NCBI GenBank assembly: GCA_036925085.1
Contig: JAUPFP010000090.1
Location: forward strand, 124,001 to 188,000
From: Brachycybe producta
Taxonomy: Eukaryota > Arthropoda > Diplopoda > Playtdesmida > Andrognathidae
DNA: 64,000 bases
Reading direction: 5' to 3'
The notes under the pieces are model-generated. The model had not been told where the DNA came from. It did not search any database and saw only the letters and a list, made by a program, of their open reading frames with translations. The position numbers and the translations under genes were made by a program. Positions 46,202 through 51,513 of the stretch are shown here, one piece after another. Positions within the stretch are counted from its first letter, which is position 1. The number at the start of each line of letters is the position of its first letter.

Positions 46202-47738
46202 ACAATAATTAAATTAACTTTTACAGAAAATTAAAATGTTATAGACTAGAATAGTAGACGATTATTATGCTAAATTTATTTTTTAATAATTATATATTTA
46301 AAAATAAGCTTTCGTGGCAGTTTTGAAAATGATGTACGCTTTTTTCATCGATTTTGTTGAAAAATTTGTCATAAAAAGTTTGATATATACAATAATATCA
46401 TCAACCCTGAAAAAATCATCTTTAAATTCAGTTACTCGTCTAGTATCTAAACACTTTCAATTTCTTTTTACATCAATGTTAAATTGCTAAATGTATTTTC
46501 ATGATGATATATTCCACGCATTAAAAAATTTTTTTATCATTTGATTAATTGAAATATTTATTGAAATTGTCATAAAAAAAAGTTCATTGTTAAATATCAT
46601 CAACCTTGGAGAAAGTGATTCAGTTGCTTTTCTAGTATCTAAAACACTTTCAATTTCTTATTACTTCTCTGCTTCTAAAATCTAGAACAATCATAAAGTT
46701 TCTTCACTTTCAAATAAAATGTTTTGAAGACGAAAAAAAAACGGCTTATAGTTGGCTAACCATAAGAGGAAGCTTGTGACGTCACAAGGTTTAACAAATA
46801 AAATTAGACTTATGTCATTTTGTCTTTATATTTCTTAATAACAAAAAGAATTCAAGGACATTATTGTTTACACTGGGTGTGTTGTTGTTCCGTTCCTAAG
46901 CACCTGTTCTTTTTTTTTTGTGTACGCTTGTGGCTCGCTTGAGGCCGCTGTACGCAAATTAAGCACTCGAAAACGAATTGAACGCATAGCTTGCAATTCT
47001 GTTGGCGCCATCTAATGCCAAAAATGGAAAACATTTGTATTTTCATAATGATTGATAGATTGTTCTATGGTTGTTGACGGTAAAAGTGAAATTAGAACGG
47101 TAAAAGTGCGCGCTTTCCGAATCTGAAACCTGTTTCGCTCTTTCTCTAATACTTTTTTTTTAAGCTGGAGCTTGTTTTCTCCGTTTTTTTTCGAGAGCGA
47201 CAACTTGTAGCGCTCGATGTGCTGGTCGAGCACATCGAGCATCTCCATTCAAGCGGTTTTTTATTTAGCGTTCAGATTCTATGCATATCAAATTTGCTCA
47301 AGCAGTGCTTACAAACTGAACGCACCTGAGATCGGTTTTCTGCTTATCACCTCCGTTTTCGATCTTGTAACTAAATGATTGAAGTCTATTTTTGCAAACC
47401 CTTCTGTGACGTCACAAGCTTAATCTTACAGTGAGGCAACTATAAGTTTATTTTTTATGAACCTGAAATTCACATTACTTTTTTTAAAACAAAAAAAAAA
47501 AAAAAAAAAATAAGTTTTGGGTTTAAAAGTGTTTTGTTTGTTGTTTGTTATTATTTTTCTTTACCTTAAGAGGAAACGAATGTCGATCTTGGTCGAAAAG
47601 GGCCAGTGCCCCTCCTCCTCCTGCACCCAAACTGTGCAGGTGGTGGTGGAGGGTCATGGTAGGTGTTAGATTTGGAAAGGGTCGCAATGAGACCAAACCA
47701 TTGTCGATGTGTGAGATCATGGGGGTTAGAGACGCCAT
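13504..47738 (-). CDS. PTBP1: PTBP, polypyrimidine tract-binding protein (complete, split gene)
   Basis: A nuclear splicing regulator that binds CU-rich RNA through four RRMs. It represses exons and helps control mRNA stability and translation. Shared exons in transcription order: 26522-26623, 25305-25454, 25075-25221, 24857-25000, 22753-22804, 21811-21869, 21548-21713, 21002-21085, 19913-20043, 17025-17058, 15087-15179, 14896-14993, 14690-14808, 13839-13916, 13666-13729, 13504-13572. They are preceded by either 27394-27450 (548 aa) or 47565-47738 (587 aa). On the 548-aa form, RRM1 is about 65-146, RRM2 179-257, RRM3 353-435 and RRM4 470-547. A bipartite basic NLS is visible (KRRGSDEL, then KKAKLDR). 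The C-terminus [10 protein letters not shown] is identical to the vertebrate ending. The symbol is for the orthologue group. Vertebrates have three paralogues, and this could be the single invertebrate form. Confidence 0.95.
13666..13729 (-). CDS. PTBP1: PTBP exon, RRM4 [12 protein letters not shown]
   Basis: [20 protein letters not shown], then I, matching vertebrate [21 protein letters not shown]. The acceptor is ttttatag and the donor gtgcgt. Confidence 0.95.
13792..13819. repeat. (TC)n microsatellite
   Basis: About 14 TC units on the + strand, in the intron between the last RRM4 exons. In the PTBP transcript it reads GA, so it is not a PTB site. Confidence 0.85.
13839..13916 (-). CDS. 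PTBP1: PTBP exon, RRM4 alpha1/beta2
   Basis: [20 protein letters not shown], then GFKFF. Vertebrate PSVSEEDLKVLFSSNGGVVKGFKFF. The donor is gtaagt. Its last two bases plus one from the next exon make Val. Confidence 0.95.
14026..14640. repeat. Pogo-like MITE and family J element in a PTBP intron
   Basis: 14026-14180: the ends TAGTAGAATCTCGATTAT and ATAATCAAGATTCTACTGT are inverted, with paired CCGGATTACCGG and CCGGCGATTATCCGG inside, a pogo/Tigger-type MITE. About 14435-14640: a family J fragment with CACTTTTGGTGG and GTCGACTACAAATTGAA blocks, also seen at 29540-29785. Confidence 0.6.
14690..14808 (-). CDS. PTBP1: PTBP exon, RRM3-4 linker and RRM4 start
   Basis: [20 protein letters not shown], then [20 protein letters not shown], near-identical to vertebrate. 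The donor is gtaagt, in phase 2. Confidence 0.96.
14896..14993 (-). CDS. PTBP1: PTBP exon, end of RRM3
   Basis: [20 protein letters not shown], then [13 protein letters not shown], matching vertebrate AMSHLNGHKLHGKPIRITLS and KHQNVQLPREGQ. The donor is gtcagt. Confidence 0.96.
15087..15179 (-). CDS. PTBP1: PTBP exon, RRM3 [15 protein letters not shown]
   Basis: [20 protein letters not shown], then [10 protein letters not shown]. Vertebrate [30 protein letters not shown]. The acceptor is caacag and the donor gtaagt. Confidence 0.96.
15834..16802. repeat. Family L element in the intron before the 34-nt exon's downstream partner
   Basis: The inverted ends GGGCCGTATGAATAAAAATA and TTTTTATTCATATGGCCC enclose GAGCAA/TTGCTC blocks. 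An inner near-perfect hairpin at 16219-16333 pairs CACAACTGGCAAATTGG and TTTCTTCATT with their complements. It is a nested insertion inside the PTBP intron 15180-17024. Confidence 0.6.
17025..17058 (-). CDS. PTBP1: PTBP 34-nt exon in RRM3 (autoregulatory exon homologue)
   Basis: [12 protein letters not shown], with the last Gly split, matches vertebrate RVTPQSLFILFG, which is encoded by the 34-nt exon 11 of PTBP1. Here too it is exactly 34 nt. Skipping it joins GAG to GTG TTT ACG GCG ATG TGC AGA GGG TAA, a premature stop after eight codons. Confidence 0.93.
17059..17115 (-). promoter_or_regulatory. Pyrimidine-rich tract upstream of the 34-nt exon
   Basis: On the - strand the intron end carries TTCCTGTTCTCTCCTCCTGC, then TCTACTACTTGTCGTCC, and then the acceptor ctttaaag. 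TTCTCT and CTCTCC are PTB-type motifs, as expected for an exon repressed by its own product. Confidence 0.45.
17059..19912 (-). other. PTBP intron upstream of the 34-nt exon
   Basis: 2.85 kb. It contains a hAT-end-like CATCCTTTGGAAACCACTGG at about 17967 and a related copy at about 18100. A pogo-like MITE at about 19068-19332 has TAGTAGAACCTCGATTATCC ends mirrored by GTTCGGATAATTGAGA. The rest is AT-rich. No additional exon seen. Confidence 0.5.
19913..20043 (-). CDS. PTBP1: PTBP exon, Ala-rich linker and start of RRM3
   Basis: [20 protein letters not shown], then [20 protein letters not shown] and LNEE. This corresponds to vertebrate LAPLAIPSAAAAAAA and [12 protein letters not shown]. The acceptor is atagcag and the donor gtacga. 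Confidence 0.94.
20912..20996 (-). promoter_or_regulatory. Paired CU tracts after the linker-exon 5' splice site
   Basis: On the - strand the donor gtaaatctctctct runs straight into a CT tract (20983-20996). A longer CT tract follows at 20912-20938. CUCUCU is the classic PTB recognition sequence, so self-regulation of this exon is a reasonable inference. Confidence 0.5.
21002..21085 (-). CDS. PTBP1: PTBP linker exon (84 nt, cassette-compatible)
   Basis: Encodes [20 protein letters not shown], then TAYTSAVG, part of the long linker between RRM2 and RRM3. The length is divisible by three and the flanking phases match, so it can be skipped in frame, like the alternative exon 9 of mammalian PTBP1. 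Two CU tracts lie immediately after its donor. Confidence 0.9.
21548..21713 (-). CDS. PTBP1: PTBP exon, end of RRM2 and linker
   Basis: [20 protein letters not shown], then [20 protein letters not shown] and [15 protein letters not shown]. This matches the vertebrate [20 protein letters not shown] and SRDYTRPDLPSGD region almost residue for residue. The donor is gtaaga. Confidence 0.95.
21811..21869 (-). CDS. PTBP1: PTBP exon, RRM2 TFQALIQY
   Basis: 59 nt: [19 protein letters not shown], vertebrate QFQALLQYADPVSAQHAKL. The acceptor is tttttcag and the donor gtaaaa. Phase 0 at its end joins SLDGQNIYN of the next exon. Confidence 0.94.
22105..22380. repeat. Family B hairpin in the PTBP RRM2 intron
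   Basis: The left end TTAAGGTGGTTTTAAAAGAG leads to TTTTAGAAACTAGAAGGGTA and a mirrored right arm CTATCCTTCTAGTTTCTAAA. The right terminus is missing. Confidence 0.75.
22753..22804 (-). CDS. PTBP1: PTBP short exon (52 nt) in RRM2
   Basis: [17 protein letters not shown], matching vertebrate IFSKFGTVLKIITFTKN. The acceptor is aatttcag and the donor gtaagc. It starts in phase 0 and leaves one base that completes Asn with the next exon. It is short and sits alone between introns of 2.05 and 0.88 kb. Confidence 0.93.
22805..24856 (-). other. PTBP intron with hairpin element
   Basis: Contains GA and GT/G runs (about 23028 and 23636-23660) and a region of repeated GTTCGAA and AACCCT motifs at 24040-24310. 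A hairpin element at 24318-24593 has ends AAGCTCGGCTTCACACAG and TTTGTGAAGCCGCAGCCT. No further exon found. Confidence 0.5.
24857..25000 (-). CDS. PTBP1: PTBP exon, linker and start of RRM2
   Basis: 48 codons, phase 0. [20 protein letters not shown] is the alanine-rich linker. [20 protein letters not shown] is RRM2 beta1 and alpha1 (vertebrate VLRIIVENLFYPVTLDVLHQ). Confidence 0.95.
25075..25221 (-). CDS. PTBP1: PTBP exon, RRM1 second half
   Basis: 49 codons, phase 0, donor gtgagt. [20 protein letters not shown], then [14 protein letters not shown], the RRM1 alpha2/beta4 region with the conserved QYSNHxELKTD sequence. Confidence 0.95.
25305..25454 (-). CDS. PTBP1: PTBP exon, RRM1 first half
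   Basis: 50 codons, phase 0. It contains [19 protein letters not shown], then [19 protein letters not shown], the beta1 to beta2 part of RRM1, nearly the same as vertebrate PTBP. The acceptor is ttttag and the donor gtagaa. Confidence 0.95.
26193..27381. repeat. Three family B hairpins flanking the 26.6-kb exon
   Basis: Copies at about 26193-26480, 26742-26890 and 27050-27381. The last ends AACCACCTTAA, the mirror of TTAAGGTGGTT. They lie in the introns on both sides of exon 26522-26623, with complementary arms facing across it. Confidence 0.7.
26522..26623 (-). CDS. PTBP1: PTBP exon, RGSDELL and NLS linker
   Basis: 34 codons in phase 0 at both ends, so skipping keeps frame. It starts [19 protein letters not shown], matching vertebrate RGSDELFS, and ends NNNDAKK, the second half of the nuclear-localisation signal. 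Family B hairpins lie in both flanking introns. Confidence 0.92.
27394..27450 (-). CDS. PTBP1: PTBP downstream alternative first coding exon (1b)
   Basis: ATGG at 27450 with A at -3 opens [19 protein letters not shown]. It then reaches donor gtaatt in phase 0, giving VKR/RGSDELL. A second in-phase donor (gtaaag at about 27403) would drop VKR. A CT tract just upstream, and a CAG that would leave 33 in-frame bases, mean it could also be a cassette exon used after exon 1a. The first AG after the tract would instead give a 40-base, out-of-frame exon. Confidence 0.65.
27459..27473 (-). promoter_or_regulatory. CT tract before PTBP exon 1b
   Basis: It reads CTCTCTCTCTCTCTC on the transcript strand, 8 bases before the exon 1b ATG. 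It could be the polypyrimidine tract of a 3' splice site, a PTB-binding site, or part of a promoter or 5'UTR. The sequence alone does not decide. Confidence 0.4.
28605..28891. repeat. Truncated family A joined to half a family G
   Basis: Family A starts at CAGGCAAATTAG and runs across its centre, then stops about halfway into its right arm (GAAGTTGCCGGTC, to about 28753). At about 28768 the right half of family G follows (AGCCTCTAACCAGTG to AAAATCCGAGC). The missing halves point to a deletion between neighbouring elements. Confidence 0.6.
29268..29785. repeat. Family B and family J copies
   Basis: About 29268-29515 is a family B hairpin (TTTTAGAAACTAGAAGAGTA mirrored by CTCTTCTAGTTTCT). About 29540-29785 is family J, with ends ACGAACCGCTTTTGGTGGTC and ACTACTAAAAGTGGTTC inverted and GAGTTCAACTGCAAAAT/ATTTTGCAATCGAACTC inside. 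Confidence 0.65.
30798..31004. mobile_element. Family A hairpin MITE
   Basis: CAGGCATTTAGAAATCGGGA, then AGTTGGCTCCGCCC and CGGCAACTTCTAATTGG, with the exact mirrored order on the right ending TTTCTAAATGCCTG. In this copy the centre is in the opposite orientation (GTTCGACGTTGAAAAG before GTGACGTCAGAC). Confidence 0.85.
31249..31282. repeat. (TC)n microsatellite
   Basis: About 17 CT units. A poly-C run of about 17 lies at 31441-31456. Confidence 0.85.
31609..32699. repeat. Two family B2 elements
   Basis: The first (31609 to about 32060) starts TAAGGTGACTGAATAGAT and has CAGATGGCGCCACCACA. Its right end is lost. The second (32200-32699) is complete, with TAAGGTGGCTGAATAGAT mirrored by ATCTATTCAGCCACCTTA and CAGTGGCGTCATCTAGAG at its right side. 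Confidence 0.7.
33310..33960. repeat. Family B split by an inserted family C element
   Basis: The family B left part (ACGTGGTTTTAAAAGTGTAA to CTAGAATGTTG) and right part (TTCATGTTGTTATCTTTCAA onward) are continuous in family B. They are separated here by family C at about 33441-33740. Family C has ends CTAGTACCTGATAATTT and TTCAAATTAAATGTGTTTAG (as its complement), and shares CGAATTCAATTTATTCAGTT with the 44.9-kb copy. Confidence 0.65.
33985..34375. repeat. Two family B copies, partial
   Basis: About 33985-34165 and 34200-34375. Both show TTTCAAAATAAACTTTTTAA-type or TTTTAGAAACTAGAAAGGGG arms. A run of AGA triplets follows at 34388-34411 and a GA run at about 34493-34509. Confidence 0.6.
34790..35610. 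repeat. Compound palindrome of three family B hairpins
   Basis: Three hairpins in a row. The central one (about 35030-35325) has arms of about 110-120 bp that look almost identical: CTTCTTAAAATGTTTTTATT, ACATTTTATTCTTCACTTC and GATACTGTGAGTTAGAAACT are all mirrored in order. The outer hairpins carry the usual CTAGAAGGGTAGCT and CTACCCTTCTAG ends. Confidence 0.75.
35611..38300. other. Microsatellite-rich, MITE-poor stretch
   Basis: GTA-type triplet runs at about 36627-36690 and 37289-37320, GAA-type runs (36900-36970), GATA at 37188-37200, AAT at 37582-37603 and a C run at about 38083-38096. No gene supported. The open frames here are low-complexity Ser/Leu/Phe strings. Confidence 0.5.
38304..38481. 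mobile_element. Family A hairpin MITE, left end truncated
   Basis: Starts inside the arm at AGTTGGCTCCGCCCTTGTTA and ends TTTCTAACTGCCTG. The centre GTCTGACGTCACATTCTCCG is conserved. Confidence 0.8.
38777..38970. mobile_element. Family A-related hairpin, divergent subfamily
   Basis: Ends CAGGTATCTCTGC and GCAGAGAGATACCTG, with TTGGCCCCGCCCTTTTATGA mirrored by TCATAAAAGGGCGGTGCCAA. It has the same layout as family A but different outer ends, so it is a sister subfamily. Confidence 0.75.
38971..40856. other. MITE-poor unannotated stretch
   Basis: Less AT-extreme than its surroundings and free of the recurrent hairpins. It has a GTA run at about 39340-39360 and a GAAT/G-run tract at 40438-40470. 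I found no splice-consistent coding frame, so I make no functional call. Confidence 0.35.
40857..40911. repeat. (TC)n microsatellite, longest in window
   Basis: An uninterrupted CT run of about 27 units. On the transcript strand of PTBP it reads GA. Confidence 0.9.
41102..41342. repeat. Family G hairpin element
   Basis: TTTCGGATTATTATGCGTTA and ATAAAAATCCGAGCC as ends, CAAACAAATGTTTCTCAAT, and the inner pair CTGGTTAGAGGTTAATG and AGTCTCTAACCAG. Confidence 0.7.
41405..42612. repeat. Family B copies with a small hairpin between
   Basis: 41405-41712 is near full length (TTAAGGTGGTTTTTAAAGTG at left). 41713-41830 is a hairpin with AGGCTGTTTAGAGGCTA mirrored by TAGCCTCTAAACAG. About 42310-42612 is another family B (CTAGAAGGATATGTAGCTCG to ACTACCCTTCTAGTTTCTAA). 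Confidence 0.65.
42792..42984. repeat. Family K inverted-repeat element
   Basis: TTTAGGCCCAAATTCAAGAA at left and TTCTTGAATTTAGGCCCC at right, inverted. Single ends of this family occur at about 27823 and 50879, and a long copy at 60851. Confidence 0.65.
43083..43113. repeat. (GA)n microsatellite
   Basis: About 15 GA units on the + strand, CT on the PTBP transcript strand deep in the first intron. Confidence 0.85.
43352..43543. repeat. Family F hairpin MITE, copy 2
   Basis: TAGGCCTTGTTTCCATTGGA mirrored by CCAATGGAAACAAGGCCTA, with the inner pair GAAACGTGGC and GGCCACGTTTC. Unlike copy 1 its loop lacks the CCCTCTGCC core. Confidence 0.8.
43544..44943. other. AT-rich spacer
   Basis: Very AT-rich, with poly-C runs at about 44026-44034 and 44484-44498. 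No element ends or exon supported. Confidence 0.4.
44944..45243. repeat. Family C element, full length
   Basis: Ends CCTAGTACACACCTGATAAT and, inverted, ATCATGTGTACACAAGG, followed by TTTAAATGCATTTAAATAAT on the left. The closest relative is the copy at 33441. Confidence 0.7.
45244..45496. repeat. Inverted-repeat element abutting family C
   Basis: The AAATTAGGGAAC and GTTCCCTAATTT ends are inverted. The interior is unusually GC-rich with CAACAGTCTCCACTG and GCCAGCAGCCAC blocks. It starts one or two bases after family C ends. Confidence 0.6.
46165..46196. repeat. (AC)n microsatellite
   Basis: About 16 AC units. Confidence 0.85.
46220..46700. repeat. Diverged family B-like hairpins
   Basis: TTATAGACTAGAATAGTAGA and TTACTCGTCTAGTATCTAAA, then a second pair ending TTGCTTTTCTAGTATCTAAA. 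They have the same plan as family B but are more mutated. Confidence 0.5.
46743..47449. repeat. Inverted-repeat element next to PTBP exon 1a
   Basis: GGCTTATAGTTGGCTAACC and AAGCTTGTGACGTCACAAG at left, mirrored by TGTGACGTCACAAGCTTAAT and GGCAACTATAAG at right. It lies 116 bp inside the intron after the exon 1a donor. The middle is distinct, relatively GC-rich sequence with a 12-bp perfect stem at 47212-47240. Confidence 0.6.
47565..47738 (-). CDS. PTBP1: PTBP upstream alternative first coding exon (1a)
   Basis: The ATG at 47738 has G at -3 and G at +4, a strong context. It opens 58 codons, [20 protein letters not shown] through [20 protein letters not shown] to PLK, ending at a consensus-like AAG/gtaaag donor in phase 0. 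Joined to the 26.6-kb exon it reads FPLK/RGSDELL, close to the vertebrate GTKRGSDELF junction. The open frame, start context, donor and junction support it, but it has no known domain and lies 20 kb from exon 1b. Confidence 0.68.
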
Positions 47739-47768
47739 GACACTTTTTTTGTTTGCTTGCGTTTTTTC

Positions 47769-47778
47769 TTTTATATAT
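47769..47778 (-). promoter_or_regulatory. TATA-like box upstream of PTBP exon 1a
   Basis: Reads TATATAAAAG on the - strand, about 31-40 bases before the exon 1a ATG. If it is used, the 5'UTR would be very short. This is a candidate only, since such strings are common in AT-rich DNA. Confidence 0.25.
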
Positions 47779-48083
47779 TTTTGGGGTGTGTGTGCACTTG
47801 CCTCTTTTTTTTTTTCTCACAGCTAAAAAAACCTAAACCCCCTCTGGGCCTCCTTCTCCTCCTCCTTCTCCTTTCTCTTTGTGTTTTTTTTCTTTTCAAC
47901 AACTTCTTTTTATGTTTTCGCTTACCTAGAAAATATAAAAAGACTTTAATTAAAAAATAATAATTAATAAACAAATGTGTGAAAAATGGAAATTTGGAAA
48001 AGTTTCCAATTTGAAAAATGTTATAATATTTTCATTCAAATTATTACTATTTTGCTCGATTTTTTTTTAAGTTTTTTGTTGAG

Positions 48084-48172
48084 TTTTGACAGTGCATTTC
48101 TACAATTGGACTTTTGTCCCTCTGCCACAGGAATTCTTGGCTGCTTGCAGTGTTTTTTTTTCTTTCAAATTC
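48084..48172 (+). repeat. CCCTCTGCC-core dispersed repeat, copy 3
   Basis: TTTTGACAGTGCATTTCTAC, ATTGGACTTTTGT, CCCTCTGCCACAGGAATT, CTTGGCTGCTTGCAGTG, then TTTCAAATTC. It has the same order of blocks as copies 2 and 4. Confidence 0.6.
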
Positions 48173-48204
48173 AAACAAAAATGTTTTAAATTAACATGTT
48201 TTGT

Positions 48205-48550
48205 TAAACAGCTGATTTCGGAAGGAAGAGCAAAATTAAAAGAAACTCAGAAAAGTTTTTTAATTATAAAAAAAAAACTAGAAGGGGTAAATTTCATGTT
48301 GATATATTTTTCAAAATTATAAGCTTTTTTATTGACATAAATTAAGATGTCTTTTGCTTAAAGTTTTTGCCATTTTAAAACTCGTATAAAAAGTTATATT
48401 TTGAAAGATATCAAAACATAAAAAATTACCTCTTTAAGATGTGATTGAGTGAACCCTTTTCTAGTTTTTAAAAACACAGTGAAGTTTCTCTTCATTTTTC
48501 ACCTGAATGAGACTTCCGAATAATATTTCAAGAAGTTCGAATAAAAACCT
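48205..48550. repeat. Family B hairpin
   Basis: AAACTAGAAGGGGTAAATTT and ATATTTTTCAAAATTATAAGC on the left, TATATTTTGAAAGATATCAA and CCCTTTTCTAGTTTTT on the right. Confidence 0.65.
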
Positions 48551-48819
48551 TAATTATGATTTATAAAAGTCCCTAAATTTCTTATTTTTTGATTCCATTT
48601 TTGTTCTTGAAATCTTTCAAAGTTCTTACAGGTCATAGTTCATCGATTAAAAAGTAGTAGAATCTACAAAAACCTAATTTGATAACCACTTTTTTTCACC
48701 ACTTGTTGGTATTAATATTTAATAACCTCCTTTACGTTCGTCACTTTTTAAACATAATTGTGTTCAGTGGCATTTTCATCCATTAATTAATGAGAGTTAA
48801 AGAGAGAAGAAGAAGGTTG

Positions 48820-49016
48820 TTAGAAATCGAGACAAACAGAAGTTGGCTCCGCCCTTTTTATGACGACCAGCAACTTCTAATTGGTTGGTTATGTAGTCTG
48901 ACGTCACATGCTCCGCCCTTTTCAACGTCGAACAACACAAGAAACCAATTAGAAGTTACCGGTCGTCATAAGAAGGGTGGAGCCAACTTGTGTTTGTCCC
49001 GATTTCTAATTGCCTG
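48820..49016. mobile_element. Family A hairpin MITE
   Basis: TTAGAAATCGAGACAAACAG and TTGGCTCCGCCCTTTTTATG at left, mirrored right arm ending TTTCTAATTGCCTG. The centre GTCTGACGTCACATGCTCCG is intact. The outermost left bases are lost. Confidence 0.85.
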
Positions 49017-49261
49017 TGTAAAAACTTGGGTTTTATTCCTTTGTTAACACCTTTTTTTTAACTATAATTGTAAATCTTATTTCCAACTTTTCAATATCTA
49101 TGATGAGCTATAGATATGATAATTTACTGTCGGTCATATGACAAGTCTTATTATATTTCAGTAATGACACATATTTCTATAATTTGCTTTTACTGGTTAT
49201 TAAGGTTGTGTGAGCTAGATAAGACAAAAAATCATGTCTCAAGACAAGTCTTATTGATTAA

Positions 49262-49836
49262 TAGGGTTGGTAATTTGTGTGATTTTAATGGATGATATAA
49301 TTACATTAGCACATTTAGTACACAATATCATACTCATTTAATAAATGCATTGAAATGCACAACGTTATACATTTCAAGGTTTTCTGTGGTAAACTGTGTG
49401 CGATTCTCCCTCAGAATGGCCTTATAGATGGAAAATGAAGGCTCAACATCTACAGATACAAGTGGAGCATACAATACTTTCTGTTTATGACTAAAGCCAT
49501 TTTTAAAATCTGTAAATTTTATCAAATCAGGATTCTTTTCCAGAGATTTCTGCAGCTTACGAAGTGGCTCATCTTTAAGATGTGATTGAACACTATCGAG
49601 AAGTGAGTTGCTCCTTCCTGTACTGTAAGACCAGTGTACCTATTTTTAACTTTTTTGTGACATATTTGTGATTTTTGTGCATTTATTGCACTTTTGTGTG
49701 ATTTCTCCTAATTTTTGCCTAATTGTGTGATTTCAATTAGCACTTATTAAGCTTAATTTGCATAGTTTTGTAAATATCTGCTAAAAGTAACCTGAATAAT
49801 TGAAAAATAAAATAGTTGTGATCTTTACCAACCCTA
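49262..49836 (-). mobile_element. Internally deleted hAT-like transposon
   Basis: The ends TAGGGTTGGTAA and TTACCAACCCTA are perfect 12-bp inverted repeats 575 bp apart. They enclose the C-terminal end of a hAT-type transposase on the - strand. I could not see a clean 8-bp target duplication. The rest of the transposase is missing, so the element is dead and non-autonomous. Confidence 0.65.
49334..49639 (-). pseudogene. hAT transposase C-terminal fragment
   Basis: 101 intact codons and then TGA. It begins VHWSYSTGRSNSLLDSVQSH, right after a possible acceptor (aaaatag), and is preceded in frame by stops. The end carries PLVSVDVEPSFSIYKAILRE, then NRTQFTTENLEMYNVV. The pattern S-V-x-V-E-x-S-F-S-x-Y-K-x-I-L...F-x-x-E-N-L...V is the C-terminal dimerisation region of hAT-like transposases and of proteins domesticated from them, such as CGGBP1. 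The usual Arg after Glu (VERSFS) is Pro here. With no upstream exons or catalytic residues seen, I treat it as a decayed transposase rather than a gene. Confidence 0.68.
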
Positions 49837-50964
49837 GTTATTACCCTTCTATGATAATCTTTCCACCTTTGTTTTTTCTCTCAAGGTGTTTAATAACTAC
49901 TTTTTTTAGAACAATATTCACTAAGAGAGGGCGCTCAGATGTTGATTTGTTGATGATGATGGTGATGACACCATGGCATTTTAATTAGCATAGATTAATC
50001 ACAGTGTGCTAGCATTTGCTTAACAGAGCAGAAGAATGTTAACAAGTGTTTCATTAAAGGGTGAACATCAAAAAGGAGACCACATTACACCCATTTCTCT
50101 CTCTCTCTCATTCTCTCTCTTTCTAGCTCTCTTTCTATACTAAGTAAACTAACTCTTAATCTATATATATAAAATGTCAAGCAACACACACACAAAAGAC
50201 AACCTTCCGAAATCAATTGTTTCCAGGTCGTTTGTGTGTGTTGTTGATAAGCCCGGAAAATTTTTGTGATCACTTAAAAAAAGGCCAAAACTTTTATGCA
50301 AATAATAAATTCAAAAATGTGCATATTATTATATATTTTTTTAAGTAATGTAATTTGTGCAAATAAAAAATTGTCTTATAATGGCAAAAGCACTAATTAA
50401 ATGCCAAAACGCATTTTTTAAAGCTACAATCAACACCGGATGCAATTCTAGAAAATACAAAATCAAACCAAATTTGGTGTTTCGCAAACTTTCTCCACAA
50501 ATTTTGATGAAAATATCTTCTCTTTTTTTTTTTTGGCCCCAACACATCCTTAGTCATATTTAAGTTCAATATTCCCGTTTTATAAAAAAAAGGTAAGAAG
50601 AGCGGGAGGAATTCATAACAAAAAATGGCTATTATCTTTTAAGATGTGGATTTCATCATTTTTATGGCCAAAGTAAAAATCTCTCTTATCTTGGGGTAAA
50701 AACGTTGAACCCTCTGTTCTATTAAATTACCTATGGCTATTACTCTCGAGGACAGATTTGTCCTAGACATCAATAATAGAAGAAGTCAAGGGCAACATCA
50801 TCATCATCATCATCATCATCATTATTTTGGACAAGATTTTTCAATTGATATTTATCAGTAATAGTAAAAGTTGTTCAAAGGCCCAAATTCAAGAAGAAAA
50901 ACTTCAAAACTTGTAATTCAACCTTTTAAACATCTTGAACAGGTTTCAACTCAGCCACTTATAT

Positions 50965-51346
50965 GGGTTGGTTTATACTCCCTTGCTAAGCGGCAAAGCA
51001 GCCTGCAAAGCTTCAAAAATGACGTCAGAGCTTCAGTTTTTTGCCTTCGCCAGAGCATGAAGCTAGCTTTGAAATTGTTCAACTTTTCAAAGCTTAGCAA
51101 CTCAAAGCACCAATCAGGAAACGGATACACAAAAGGAGTGAATAAGTCACACCTTTTTTCTTCCAGAAGGGGAAGAGTTCTATTGTTTTGTGTATCTGTT
51201 TTATAGGATATAAAGGTCATAAAATAGGGTAAACTTTGCAAGACCACATGTATGTGTGAACAAGCTAAACTTTGGGGAGCTAATTTTACAGAACTTCAAT
51301 TCAAAGCTTGCAAATCTTAGCAAAGTTTGGAGTATAAACCTACCCT
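50965..51346. repeat. Inverted-repeat element with TA flanks
   Basis: GGGTTGGTTTATACTCC and CTTGCTAAG at left, mirrored by CTTAGCAAAG and GGAGTATAAACCTACCC at right. The interior has AAAGCTT and GCTTTGA pairs. It ends four bases before a family A copy. Confidence 0.65.
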
Positions 51347-51350
51347 ATGA

Positions 51351-51513
51351 CAGGCATTTAGAAACCGGGAACTTCTAATTGGTTTGTTGTGTGGTTAACG
51401 TTGAAAAGGGCGGAGCACGTGACGTCAGACTACATAACCAACCAATTAGATGTTGTCGTTCGTCATAAAAAGGACAGATCCAACTTGTGTTTTCTCTGAT
51501 TTCTAAATGCCTG
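51351..51513. mobile_element. Family A hairpin MITE with left-arm deletion
   Basis: CAGGCATTTAGAAACCGGGA jumps directly to ACTTCTAATTGG, losing the GGCTCCGCCC block. The right arm is complete to TTTCTAAATGCCTG. The centre is in the same orientation as in the 30.8-kb copy. Confidence 0.75.

Larger units (their letters stand above)
27451..47564 (-). other. Long first intron between PTBP exons 1a and 1b
   Basis: About 20 kb with no coding exon that I can support. It is mostly family B, A, C, G, J and K elements (listed separately), microsatellites and AT-rich sequence. The open frames present are low-complexity or lie inside hairpin elements. Confidence 0.5.
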
